From positions 62,001 to 126,000 of the forward strand of contig NZ_CAJQYY010000005.1 in NCBI RefSeq assembly GCF_907164575.1: a stretch of 64,000 nucleotides of DNA, written 5' to 3'. The notes below the pieces were generated by a model that saw only the letters and a program-made list of their open reading frames with translations, did not search any database and was not told where the DNA came from. Below, one piece after another: positions 48,576-58,367 of this stretch. The translations under genes were made by a program, and so were the position numbers. Positions within the stretch are counted from its first letter, which is position 1. Each line of letters opens with the position of its first letter. The DNA is from Paraburkholderia gardini. GTDB taxonomy: Bacteria; Pseudomonadota; Gammaproteobacteria; Burkholderiales; Burkholderiaceae.

Positions 48576-50471
48576 ATGTGGATGAACATGCCTCAGAACC
48601 TGTGCCTCGACCTGCTCGAGCAGCGCGTGCATACCGGCGAGACCGGCCATGCGCTCGACCAGTTCATCGCGATCCTCGCCCATCTGCGCGCAAGGCACGG
48701 CGAACTGGGCGACGATTTCAGCGCATCGTCGATGACGGGGCTGACTGCAGCCGGGCAGCATGAGCGCTTTCTCACCCGTCTTGCGGGCGCGGCGGGTTCG
48801 CTACTGGCGAATCCCGGCTGCATCCCCACGCCGTTGCAATACGCGGCGTTACTGGGCTTGCATCCGTGGATCGGTGCGATCTTCGCGGCAACGGCACTGG
48901 GGAATGCGGACCACGTCGCGCGCTATCTGGACGGGCGCGGTGCGCAAGACGCCACCACCCCGCGCCAGGGCCCGGCCCGCTCGAAGCGCTGGCTGCTCTA
49001 CTCGAACGAGTCGGATCTGGCGCTCGATCTCGACGCGCTCTGGGTCAGGAACAGCGCACTCGCCGCGGGACTCGCGCTCGCCCTGCTCTCACCCGAATTC
49101 CAGGGCTCGCCTGCCGCGCACGCCAAACGCGAGGCGCTGCTCGCCTGGTTGCCCGGCAAGCTCGCACAGATCGACGACCTCGACGCGCTGCCAACGGACA
49201 TCCTGCACAACGTCTATATGTATTGCAGCTACGCGGATTCACCGGCACGGCACGCAATAAAAAAGGACGTCAACGTGCTGGTCCGGCGCAAGCTCGCGCG
49301 GCTGGGCCTCGCGGACCTCGACCCTGGGTCGGGACGGCCATCCGGGCGCGGCCGTCGAAAGCCGCTGATGATCGTTGTCGTGGAATGGTTTTCGGGCGGC
49401 CACTCGATCTACCGCACCCATTCGCGTGCAATCGAAGCGGCACGGCAGCATTTCGAGGTTGTCGGTTTCGGTTTCGGGTATGCCGTCGATGCTGCGGGGC
49501 GCGCGATATTCGACCGGTTCATCGAACTGGAGGAGCCCGACTATATCGGCGAGTGCCTGGGCACGATCCGCGAATTCGCAAAAGCCCGCGAGGCGCAGGT
49601 GCTGTACATGCCGAGCGTCGGCATGTTCGTGCTGACGGTGTTCCTGTCGAATCTGCGTGTCGCGCCGTTGCAGGTAGCGGGACTCGGCCATCCGGCCACC
49701 ACGCACTCCGCGCAGATCGATTATGTGAGCGTCGAGGAAGACTACGTCGGCGACCCGGCATGCTTTAGCGAAACGCTGCTGACGCTTCCTGTCGACGGGC
49801 AGCCCTATCGTCCGTCAGCCGCGCTTCCGGAAATTGTCCCGCGCGTGCCGGCACGGCGCGGCGTCGTGAAAATTATCGTCACGGCGAGCGCCATGAAGAT
49901 CAATCCACGTTTTCTCGAAGCCTGCGCGCGGATTCAAAAGCGCGCAGGCGTGCCCGTGCAGTTTCATTTCATGACAGGCACACGCAACGGACTGCAGCAC
50001 GCGCACATGCGCACAGTCATCGCACGCGTTCTGCCGGGCGCGCATGTTCACGGCTTTCACGATTACCCGGCCTATCTCGCGCGCGTGAACGACGCCGACA
50101 TGTTTATCAGCCCGTTCCCGTTCGGCAATACAAACGGCATCGTCGATGCGCTCACGGTCGGCCTGCCGGGCGTCTGCAAGACCGGGCCCGAGGTGTTCGA
50201 GCATATCGACGGCGCGATGTTCACGCGTGCGGGCATGCCTTCGTGGACCATAGCCGGAACGGTGGATGCGTATATCGAAGCCGCTGCCCGGCTGGCGACG
50301 GACCACGGCGAGCGCGAGACGCTGCGCCAGCGGCTGATCGACGGGAAAGCGGTTGAGCGCTTCTTCGCGGGAAATGCGGCGCAATTTGGTGAACGGCTGG
50401 CCCGGTGCGTACGGTCGGCGCGGCACAGGCATCCGGCGAATGCCCAGCCGGCGATGCCCGCCGTACTATGA
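48576..50471 (+). CDS. HMW1C-like protein N-glycosyltransferase (GT41)
   Basis: 631 residues, matching HMW1C enzymes (about 620-650). The N-terminal 260 residues are an all-helical domain. The GT-B part has the family blocks GGHSIYRTHSRAI (272-284), FEVVGFGFGYAVD, GLGHPATTHS, TASAMKINPRF (Lys441), SPFPFGNTNGIVDAL (512-526) and GLPGVCKTGPEVFEHID (529-545). By motif, His276, Lys441, Asn520 and Asp524 correspond to donor-site residues described for the Actinobacillus enzyme (from memory). HMW1C enzymes use UDP-hexoses to glycosylate Asn in N-X-S/T of adhesins in the cytoplasm before export. No signal peptide; no clear ribosome site at any of three near-start ATGs. The divergent trimeric adhesin is the obvious substrate (inference). 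Confidence 0.88.
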   Translation: MWMNMPQNLCLDLLEQRVHTGETGHALDQFIAILAHLRARHGELGDDFSASSMTGLTAAGQHERFLTRLAGAAGSLLANPGCIPTPLQYAALLGLHPWIGAIFAATALGNADHVARYLDGRGAQDATTPRQGPARSKRWLLYSNESDLALDLDALWVRNSALAAGLALALLSPEFQGSPAAHAKREALLAWLPGKLAQIDDLDALPTDILHNVYMYCSYADSPARHAIKKDVNVLVRRKLARLGLADLDPGSGRPSGRGRRKPLMIVVVEWFSGGHSIYRTHSRAIEAARQHFEVVGFGFGYAVDAAGRAIFDRFIELEEPDYIGECLGTIREFAKAREAQVLYMPSVGMFVLTVFLSNLRVAPLQVAGLGHPATTHSAQIDYVSVEEDYVGDPACFSETLLTLPVDGQPYRPSAALPEIVPRVPARRGVVKIIVTASAMKINPRFLEACARIQKRAGVPVQFHFMTGTRNGLQHAHMRTVIARVLPGAHVHGFHDYPAYLARVNDADMFISPFPFGNTNGIVDALTVGLPGVCKTGPEVFEHIDGAMFTRAGMPSWTIAGTVDAYIEAAARLATDHGERETLRQRLIDGKAVERFFAGNAAQFGERLARCVRSARHRHPANAQPAMPAVL

Positions 50472-50693
50472 ACCGCGCGCCAGCACCTTTTCGAGCGCCA
50501 TCGAGCGGGCCGCTTCTTCGGCTTCGTCCGCCGTGTCGAACACGCTTCCGGAGATGTGAACCTGGTGCCACTCGGGCCGGTCGGCCGCGTCGCGAAAAAT
50601 GCGGAACCGCGCGCAGAAGCCACGTGGATTGACGGGCACAACGTCGATGTCCACCGACGCGCCTTCTATCTGATGTCTGACAAAGCCGTCCAT
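50466..50693 (-). CDS. Small conserved hypothetical protein (75 aa)
   Basis: 75 residues from ATG 50693 (a second ATG adjoins at 50696), with GGGAGG 6 bases upstream. A mixed alpha/beta pattern is visible: two strand-like stretches (VDIDVVPVNPRGFCARFRIF and WHQVHISGSVFD) then an acidic helix (TADEAEEAARSMALEKVL). No signal peptide or membrane segment. I do not recognise a named family. It is convergent with the glycosyltransferase, overlapping its end by six bases. Confidence 0.72.
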   Translation of the reverse strand: MDGFVRHQIEGASVDIDVVPVNPRGFCARFRIFRDAADRPEWHQVHISGSVFDTADEAEEAARSMALEKVLARGS

Positions 50694-50775
50694 CATGGTC
50701 CTCCCGGTCGGCGGTGGTTCAATCGTAGCACTGTGAACCAGGCCCCGCCGTGCCACACGTATTCACAGGGAGATT

Positions 50776-51183
50776 TTATTCCGACGCTTCGTCGTCGGGA
50801 TTCGCGAGATCGGCTGGAGCGAGCCAGCGAAACGCTGTCAGATCCGGTCCGGAGAATATGCACTCCGCAGCCGTGGCGGTGTAGACCTTCTTTTTCTTGC
50901 CGGTTGCAACAACCGCCGGCGTGCCCGAAGCGGCGACGACGCCCGAAGCCGCCACCCCGGACGCCGCTTTGGGCGGCGCCTCGAACTGACCTTCCACGAC
51001 GACCCGCTCACCGCGAATGGCCGCGCCGGTATGCGAAACCGTCAGCTTCTGCGGATACTTTTCGGCGAGTTTCTCACGCGTCATCTGCTCGCACGCGTCC
51101 GAATTCCTGTAGACGGCCGTACATCCTGCCGAGAGCATCACAGCAGTCATCGCACAGGCGAGAGATAGAGTCCGAATCTTCAT
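50776..51183 (-). CDS. Hypothetical lipoprotein
   Basis: 135 residues from ATG 51183. The signal peptide ends in LSAGC (Cys21). The mature part has a helical stretch (DACEQMTREKLAEKYP), two likely strands, then an Ala/Val/Gly-rich low-complexity linker followed by KKKKVYTATAAECIFSGPD. The N-terminal Cys/His-poor part and the C-terminal AAEC do not match a family I know. The ribosome site is weak. It lies between the small protein and the receiver gene on the same strand. Confidence 0.7.
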   Translation of the reverse strand: MKIRTLSLACAMTAVMLSAGCTAVYRNSDACEQMTREKLAEKYPQKLTVSHTGAAIRGERVVVEGQFEAPPKAASGVAASGVVAASGTPAVVATGKKKKVYTATAAECIFSGPDLTAFRWLAPADLANPDDEASE

Positions 51184-51326
51184 TGATTTTCCGTTGTTCA
51201 GGCCGCCGGCAATTGTATCGCACGGGCGCCCCCACGCATGCCCCGCATCGGCCGCCATGCGCCGGAATTCACCGGCTGCGGGAAAACGCAAAACGAATGC
51301 CCCGGCCTCGATGAATCGTCGACGAA

Positions 51327-51695
51327 TCAACCCTTCGCTGGCTGCGGGGGTACGAGTTCGCCGACGCGTTCGAGAAGACGATGCATCGAAACGGGCTTGC
51401 GGTAGAAGACGGTCCACGGCGCGGCACTGATACCCGGCGGCGAGGAGGCCGAGACCATCATCACCGGAATCGACGCCAGCGCCGGCTGACGCTTCATCTG
51501 GAAGCACAGTTGGACGCCGTCCATGAGCGGCATGTTCCAGTCCGTGATCACGACGTCCGGGCGCTCGCGCTGCACCGAAAGCAACGCCTCGGCGCCGTTA
51601 TCGGCGGTCAGCACCCGATGCCCTTCGTGCTCCAGAACGCGCTTGAGCGCTTCTATGTCGTGGACGTTGTCGTCAGCCAGTAAAACAGTGCACAT
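51327..51695 (-). CDS. Stand-alone response-regulator receiver protein (CheY-like)
   Basis: 122 residues, GGGAG 4 bases before the ATG. A single receiver domain: CTVLLADDNVHDIEALKRVL (acidic pair), phosphoacceptor Asp52 in VVITDWNMPLMDG, Ser in MMVSASS and Lys in FYRKPVS. No output domain. No kinase adjoins it. It might modulate the adhesin locus nearby, but that rests only on distance (3.1 kb from the adhesin start). Confidence 0.88.
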   Translation of the reverse strand: MCTVLLADDNVHDIEALKRVLEHEGHRVLTADNGAEALLSVQRERPDVVITDWNMPLMDGVQLCFQMKRQPALASIPVMMVSASSPPGISAAPWTVFYRKPVSMHRLLERVGELVPPQPAKG

Positions 51696-52017
51696 GGAAC
51701 TCCCGACGCGTTGACGCGTGTTCTTTCATAACGCTGTCGTCAGCAACGACTGTTCCCGCGGGAGTGATTTAATCATCCGGCATCGGCTGCGCGATTGCCG
51801 TGCCGCCACAGGCAACGGTTCACCGCGGCCAGGCGTTTGCAGGGCCCATTTTGCCTTTAACCTGAAAGCATCCGGAGTGGCGTCGATCTGACTGGTTTGT
51901 GTCACAAGATACACATCCGGCGCGGCCGCTGGCGCGCGCCCTGACCTTCAAAAAACGCGTCGACGTCCGCGCCCGCCTGCGTGGATATGAACCGCGCTTC
52001 GTCGCTACATCACTACG
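51696..52017. other. Gap between receiver and secreted-protein genes
   Basis: 322 bases. A 62-codon minus frame here has no ribosome site, no signal and an Arg-rich shadow composition, so I see no gene. Confidence 0.4.
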
Positions 52018-52332
52018 TCACTGCCCCGCCGGCTGCACGTAAGTGCGCACACCCGCGAGCGGTGAACCGTAGCCACCGGCCTGCGTATTGTTCGGCAAAC
52101 CGTTGACGAGTTGCGCGCGCGGATCGGTCGGATTCAGGTTCATCTCACCGGCCTGCTGGTTTCCGTGCGACGGATATTCGCTGCCCAGCGGCGCCTTCGG
52201 CATGAGCTTCGGATTGTTGACCGGCAGACTCAGATCGTCGGGCACGGAAAGTCCCTGTGCAACAACCGGTCCTGTCGCCGCGCACAGCGCGACGAAAACG
52301 ACAGATGACAACAGCCGGGATGATCGCGACAT
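52018..52332 (-). CDS. Hypothetical secreted protein (104 aa)
   Basis: 104 residues from ATG 52332, with AAGGAG 6 bases upstream. A signal peptide (LLSSVVFVALCAATGPVVAQ) is followed by a Pro/Asn/Gly-rich mature part without obvious secondary structure (PDDLSLPVNNPKLMPKAP, GNQQAGEMNLNPTDPRAQL). It is probably periplasmic and disordered. I do not recognise a family. It lies 129 bases downstream of the ABC ATPase stop on the same strand. Confidence 0.72.
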   Translation of the reverse strand: MSRSSRLLSSVVFVALCAATGPVVAQGLSVPDDLSLPVNNPKLMPKAPLGSEYPSHGNQQAGEMNLNPTDPRAQLVNGLPNNTQAGGYGSPLAGVRTYVQPAGQ

Positions 52333-52461
52333 GCTCGACTCCTTCGATATCGTGGATCGACTCATCCAGTGTAGACGATGGAAATCGCGTGCGCGGCCGC
52401 CGGCAGGCGGAACGTCGCGACCGTCTCGTTCACCTGCTGCCTCCGCGCTTCGAAGCCGGGA

Positions 52462-53229
52462 TCAGTCGTCCCAGCTGTCCGGCAGCTTTTGCGTGAGTGT
52501 GGACACGAAGCTGGCGGTTTCCGGCCGCCCCGGGCGCGTGAAGATGTCGCGCGCCGGACCCGATTCGACCACCGCGCCGTCGGTCAGGAACACGACGTCG
52601 CGCGCGATCGATGCGGCAAGCCGCAGGTCGTGCGTCGCCATCAGCATCGTCATGCCTTCCTTCGCAAGCTGGCGCAGCACGTCGACGACTTCCGCGGCGA
52701 GCCCTGGATCGAGCGCCGAGGTCGGCTCGTCGCACAGCAGCACGTCCGGCGAAGGCGCCAGCGCCCGCGCAATCGCGACGCGCTGCTGCTGGCCGCCGGA
52801 GAGCGTCGAAGGCCACGCGTCCGATTTGTGGGCGATGCCGACTTTCGTCAGCAGTTCGTGCGCCCGCGTGCGTGCGCGCGCGACGTCCCACTTCTGCACG
52901 GTGATGAGCCCTTCCATCACGTTTTCGATGACCGTGCGATGCGGAAACAGCTGGAAATTCTGGAACACCATGCCGGTACGCCGACGGATCGCGAGCACCG
53001 CGTCGCGCGAGGGTTTTTCCGTGCGGCTGAATTCGAGCCGCTGGTCGCCGAGTTCGAGCGTGCCGGCTTCGGGAATCTCCAGCAGGTTCACACAGCGCAG
53101 GAGTGTGCTCTTGCCGCTGCCGGACGGACCGATCAGCGCCGTGACGTTGCCCTGGGCGAGCGAAAGATCGACCGCGTTCAACACCCGGTGATCGCCAAAG
53201 TACTTTTCGATTTTCTGCAGCTTGATCAT
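52462..53229 (-). CDS. Polar amino-acid ABC transporter ATP-binding protein (cystine-type)
   Basis: 255 residues with Walker A GPSGSGKST, Q loop FQNFQLFPHRTVIENV, signature LSGGQQQRVAIARALA, Walker B VLLCDEPTSALD and switch MATHDLRLA. The overall form is that of GlnQ/TcyN-type ATPases without a regulatory domain. Its ATG overlaps the permease TGA by four bases. With the permease and binding protein upstream it makes a complete importer; cystine is favoured by resemblance of the binding protein to TcyJ/FliY but not proven. Confidence 0.9.
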   Translation of the reverse strand: MIKLQKIEKYFGDHRVLNAVDLSLAQGNVTALIGPSGSGKSTLLRCVNLLEIPEAGTLELGDQRLEFSRTEKPSRDAVLAIRRRTGMVFQNFQLFPHRTVIENVMEGLITVQKWDVARARTRAHELLTKVGIAHKSDAWPSTLSGGQQQRVAIARALAPSPDVLLCDEPTSALDPGLAAEVVDVLRQLAKEGMTMLMATHDLRLAASIARDVVFLTDGAVVESGPARDIFTRPGRPETASFVSTLTQKLPDSWDD

Positions 53230-53906
53230 CCGTTACCACCCGTGAAAAGCGCGTGGCGCCCGAAGCGTCGTTCGAGCCTGACCTGCGCCGACGACAGCAC
53301 CGAACTGAACACCAGATAGATCAACGCCGCTTCCGAGTACAGAATGAGCGGCTCATACGTGACCGACGCGATGCGCTGCGCAGCCTGGAAAATTTCCGGC
53401 ACGGTCAGCACGGCGGCTAGCGACGTGTCTTTCACGAGCGCGATGAACGAGTTCGACAGCGGCGGCAGTGCCACGCGCGCCGCCTGCGGCAGGATCGCGC
53501 GACGCAGCGCCTGGCCGCGCGTCATCCCCATCGAATAGGCGGCTTCCCACTGCCCTTTCGGGATCGATTCGATGACGCCGCGGATCACCTCGGAATTGTA
53601 GGCGCCGACGTTCAGCGAAAAACCGATGATGGCCGCCGTCAACGGATCGAGCACGATCCCGACATTCGGCAGCCCGTAGAAGATCACGAACAGTTGCACG
53701 AGCAACGGCGAACCGCGAATCAGCCAGACGTAGAACCGCACGATGGCGACGGCCCAGCCGGGTCCGAAAAGCCGGATCAGCGCGACGGCGAACGCCAGCG
53801 CCAGACCCAGCACGAAGGAAATCAGGGTGAGCGGCACGGTAAACACCAGCCCCGCGTACAGCAGGGGCCAGAGCGACCCACCCATCAAATGCAGCCATGC
53901 CGGCAT
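53226..53906 (-). CDS. Polar amino-acid ABC transporter permease
   Basis: 226 residues, four to five membrane helices. The HisM/GlnP-type signature is present: VWLIRGSPLLVQLFVIFYGL near residue 60-80 and the EAA loop GQWEAAYSMGMTRGQALRRAILP near residue 118-140. It probably acts as a homodimer, since only one permease gene is present. It is preceded by the binding protein gene (50 bases) and overlaps the ATPase gene. Confidence 0.92.
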   Translation of the reverse strand: MPAWLHLMGGSLWPLLYAGLVFTVPLTLISFVLGLALAFAVALIRLFGPGWAVAIVRFYVWLIRGSPLLVQLFVIFYGLPNVGIVLDPLTAAIIGFSLNVGAYNSEVIRGVIESIPKGQWEAAYSMGMTRGQALRRAILPQAARVALPPLSNSFIALVKDTSLAAVLTVPEIFQAAQRIASVTYEPLILYSEAALIYLVFSSVLSSAQVRLERRFGRHALFTGGNG

Positions 53907-53956
53907 GATTCAGGCCCGCTTCCCAGGGTTCTCAGGATTCTCAGGATTCTCGGGCA

Positions 53957-54733
53957 TTACTTCGATACGTCCTTGCCGAAGTACTTGATCGAGATCTTGT
54001 CGTAGGTTCCGTCGGCCTTCATGTCGGCGAGTGCCTTGTTGATGGCGGCCTGCAGTTCCGGACTACCCTTGCGGATCAGGACGCCCGACTGGTCGCTGTC
54101 GGTATTGTCCAGCGCGACGATCTTCACCTTCGCGTCTGGCTTGTGCTTCTTGAAGTCGAGGTACGACAGCGAGTCGTTCACCGTCGCATCGACGCGGCCC
54201 GACGTCAGCAGATCGACCGATTCGTTGAAGCCCTGCACGGCGACCACATCCGCGCCATGCGCGAGCGCGATCTTGCCGAAGTTGCTGGTCAGCGTATTCG
54301 CCGATTTCTTGCCCTTCAGGTCGTCGAACGTCTTGATGGTGGTGTTATCCGAGCGCACGATCAGCGCCGCATGCGACGTGATGTACGGGCTCGAGAAATC
54401 GTATTTCGCCTTGCGCGCATCGGTGATCGACACTTCGTTGATGACGGCATCGTAACGGTTCGCGTCGAGGCCGGCGATCAGGCCGTCCCACTTGCCTTCG
54501 ATGAATTCCGCCTTCACGCCGAGCCGCTGCGCGATCGCGCGGCCGATCTCGACGTCGAAGCCCGTCAGCTGGTTCGATGCGTCATGGAACGTGAACGGTG
54601 CGTACGTGCCTTCCGTACCGATCTTGAAGACACCGGCCGACTTGATCTGCGCGAGTTCGTCGGCAGCGAACGCCGACGTTGCGACAACTGCCTGCAGCAG
54701 GCCGATCAGCAGAATGGAACGAATCGATTTCAT
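53957..54733 (-). CDS. Amino-acid ABC transporter substrate-binding protein (cystine-like)
   Basis: 258 residues from ATG 54733, with AGAGGA 7 bases upstream. Signal peptide to about residue 24 (LLQAVVATSAFAADE). The SBP_bac_3 pattern is clear: IGTEGTYAPFTFHD, LTGFDVEIGRAIAQRLGVK, EFIEGKWDGLIAGLDANRYD, and SPYITSHAALIVR. The wording WDGLIAGLDANRYD VINEV is close to cystine-binding proteins (TcyJ/FliY); that is a family-level impression. It is the first gene of the importer operon. Confidence 0.9.
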   Translation of the reverse strand: MKSIRSILLIGLLQAVVATSAFAADELAQIKSAGVFKIGTEGTYAPFTFHDASNQLTGFDVEIGRAIAQRLGVKAEFIEGKWDGLIAGLDANRYDAVINEVSITDARKAKYDFSSPYITSHAALIVRSDNTTIKTFDDLKGKKSANTLTSNFGKIALAHGADVVAVQGFNESVDLLTSGRVDATVNDSLSYLDFKKHKPDAKVKIVALDNTDSDQSGVLIRKGSPELQAAINKALADMKADGTYDKISIKYFGKDVSK

Positions 54734-55052
54734 CAAATAGTCCTCTTGGTGTTGTGTGTCCAGCCTGAACGTGCATTGCGTGTTGGCGATGCTACCGGTC
54801 CGAAGTGCGCAGCGGACTGTAGCAAACGGGCCTTATTTCCACAAAGCATTTCGAAGGAGATCAATATTTCTTCTGGTTATAAAGCGATCGCGGTGCATTG
54901 AGACCCTAAATTGTGCCAGCGTCTTGCTTTTCGCGGTGAAACGTATCACGAAACAAAAATTGTGGAAGCCCGAAGCGTCGGGATGATTCATGCCGGAATA
55001 CAAACCGGGCCCGCCCCGGTTTCGATCTGGCCACAGCACCGCTGCCGGACGG
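54734..55052. other. Region between the ABC operon and the LysR gene
   Basis: 319 bases, with an AT-rich part at 54835-54965. No supported gene. It holds the ABC operon promoter; no definite LysR box was identified. Confidence 0.4.
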
Positions 55053-55985
55053 CTAGCGTGCGGGTTCGCCCTGCGCTGCATCCTCAACGGGCGCGACGTC
55101 GTAAAAGGCCATCGCGTAGTCGACGAAGGCACGCACCTTGGCGGGCATGAACTTGCGGTTGCTGTATGCCAGCCGCAACTCGATGTCGCTGTCGACCAGT
55201 TCGTAGTTTTCCAGCAAAGGCACGAGCCGGCCGTCGCGCAGTTCGTCTTCGACCAGCGAGCGCGGCAACGCGCCAAGCCCGAATCCGTGCAGCACCATCT
55301 CCTTGCGCAACGTCGCGTTGTTCGTCGATATCTCGACGTTCAGATCGACCGACGTCTCTTCATCGCCGCGCCGGAAACGCAGCGGCAAACCCTGGATCGA
55401 CGGCGACAGCGCGACGAATTCGTGCCGCGCGAGATCGTCCGGTGTGTCGGGGCGCGGGTGCGTCTTCAGATAGTCGGGCGATGTCACCACGACCATCGCG
55501 ATGCGCGTCAGCGGGCGCGTGATCATCTGGTCGGTCGTCAGCATGAACGGCAGCAGAATGCCGAGATCGTAGCCCTCTTCGATCAGATCGACGGGCCGCT
55601 CGCTCAGCGTGAGATCGAGATGCACCGTCGGATATTGCTTCTTGAATCCGGCTATCAGCGGCACGAGCAGATTCACGGTGACTGTCGTGTGCGCCACGAC
55701 TCTCAGCACGCCCGTCGGCTCGCTGACGCCGTGGCGCGCCTGCGCTTCCAGCACGTCGAGTTCCGCGAGGAGGCGCGAACAGCCCTTGAAAAACTGTTCG
55801 GCGACTTCGGTTGTGGAGATATGCCGCGTCGAACGATGAAAGAGGCGTACACCCATGCGGGATTCGAGTTCGCTCACCGAGCGCGAAATAGCGGGCGTCG
55901 AAAGACCGTGGACCTGCGCCGCACGCGTGAAACTGCGAACTTCGACCACGGTGCAGAAGACACGCAGCGATTCGAGATGATCCAT
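55053..55985 (-). CDS. LysR-family transcriptional regulator
   Basis: 310 residues from ATG 55985, with AAGGA 5 bases upstream; the longer frame to 56207 is a shadow. The N-terminal winged helix-turn-helix reads MDHLESLRVFCTVVEVRSFT, then AAQVHGLSTPAISRSVSELE. The effector domain starts near residue 92 (GVLRVVAHTTVTVNLLVP). It is in the CrgA-like subgroup by general pattern. It is on the same strand as the amino-acid ABC operon, 319 bases upstream, so it may regulate that operon, though divergent arrangement is more usual for LysR targets. Confidence 0.9.
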   Translation of the reverse strand: MDHLESLRVFCTVVEVRSFTRAAQVHGLSTPAISRSVSELESRMGVRLFHRSTRHISTTEVAEQFFKGCSRLLAELDVLEAQARHGVSEPTGVLRVVAHTTVTVNLLVPLIAGFKKQYPTVHLDLTLSERPVDLIEEGYDLGILLPFMLTTDQMITRPLTRIAMVVVTSPDYLKTHPRPDTPDDLARHEFVALSPSIQGLPLRFRRGDEETSVDLNVEISTNNATLRKEMVLHGFGLGALPRSLVEDELRDGRLVPLLENYELVDSDIELRLAYSNRKFMPAKVRAFVDYAMAFYDVAPVEDAAQGEPAR

Positions 55986-56270
55986 GAACGTCCTTTTGCG
56001 CGTCGCACGTGCAGTTGATCGCGCTGCAGCCGGAACGCGCGAAACGTGACGACGCCCCGATGCGTGAAGGCGTGCAGGAATATTGTAGGCGTCGGCGGAC
56101 AAACGCGTGGCAGGCGGTCCAGAATGCTTACAGACGCGAGGAAAACAGTGCCATGCACGGCGCTGTCGCGGTGCGCGGCAGGATCGCGCCAAAGGTGGGA
56201 GAATCACAGGCCCGGTCGCGCAAATGCGGCCCGGCGCCTTTCATGCACCGACCACGCAGGACATACGATC

Positions 56271-56777
56271 ATGTTTCAGGGAACCGTCTCCGCCGCGTTG
56301 CCAAAACGCGAGTTCTATATCGAGCTGACTGCGCAGGCGCGCGGTCTCCTCGCCGGTGAAACGAATCTCGTCGCCAACGCCGCGAATCTTTCCGCGCTGC
56401 TCTTTAACGCGATGCCGGATGTGAACTGGGCAGGCTTCTATTTTCTCGTCGAAGGCGAACTCGTCGTCGGGCCGTTTCAGGGCAAGCCCGCCTGCGTGCG
56501 TATCGCGATGGGTCGCGGCGTATGCGGCACCGCCGCGCAAACCCGCGAGACGCAACTCGTACCGGACGTCCAGGCGTTCTCCGGTCATATTGCGTGCGAT
56601 TCGGCATCGCGCTCGGAACTGGTCGTGCCGCTCGTGATGCCCGATGGCGCGGTGCTTGGCGTGCTCGATATCGACAGCCCGCTAACCGCCCGTTTCACCG
56701 AGGAAGACCGCGACGGCATCGAGGCCGTCGCCGCCGTGCTGGTTGCGACGCTCGCGCCCGCGGGCGCCGTGCTGTAG
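56271..56777 (+). CDS. msrC: Free methionine-R-sulfoxide reductase (GAF domain)
   Basis: 168 residues, a single GAF domain. The family cysteines are at Cys75 (GKPACVRI), Cys85 (GRGVCGTA) and Cys109 (HIACDSASRSE), the same pattern as E. coli YebR/MsrC. Other landmarks are NWAGFYFL and LGVLDIDSP. The enzyme reduces free Met-R-sulfoxide in the cytoplasm. AGGA lies 9 bases before the ATG. Convergent with hydA, with a shared terminator between. Confidence 0.92.
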   Translation: MFQGTVSAALPKREFYIELTAQARGLLAGETNLVANAANLSALLFNAMPDVNWAGFYFLVEGELVVGPFQGKPACVRIAMGRGVCGTAAQTRETQLVPDVQAFSGHIACDSASRSELVVPLVMPDGAVLGVLDIDSPLTARFTEEDRDGIEAVAAVLVATLAPAGAVL

Positions 56778-56793
56778 CGGGTTTTCCTCGCAC

Positions 56794-56835
56794 CATAAAA
56801 AAACCGGATGCCCTGAATGGACATCCGGTTTTCAC
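56794..56835. terminator. Bidirectional terminator between msrC and hydA
   Basis: AAACCGGATG (56801-56810) pairs with CATCCGGTTT (56822-56831). An A run precedes and a T run follows, so it works for both convergent genes. Confidence 0.85.
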
Positions 56836-56863
56836 TGCCGTGTACCGCGCGATACGCGCACGC

Positions 56864-58339
<1,476 letters not shown>

Positions 58340-58367
58340 TCAACCGCCATACATCACCGCCGCCCGC

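Noticed and set aside
51726..51914. A 62-codon minus-strand frame
   Set aside because: No ribosome site, no signal or domain, and an Arg/Ser-rich shadow composition.
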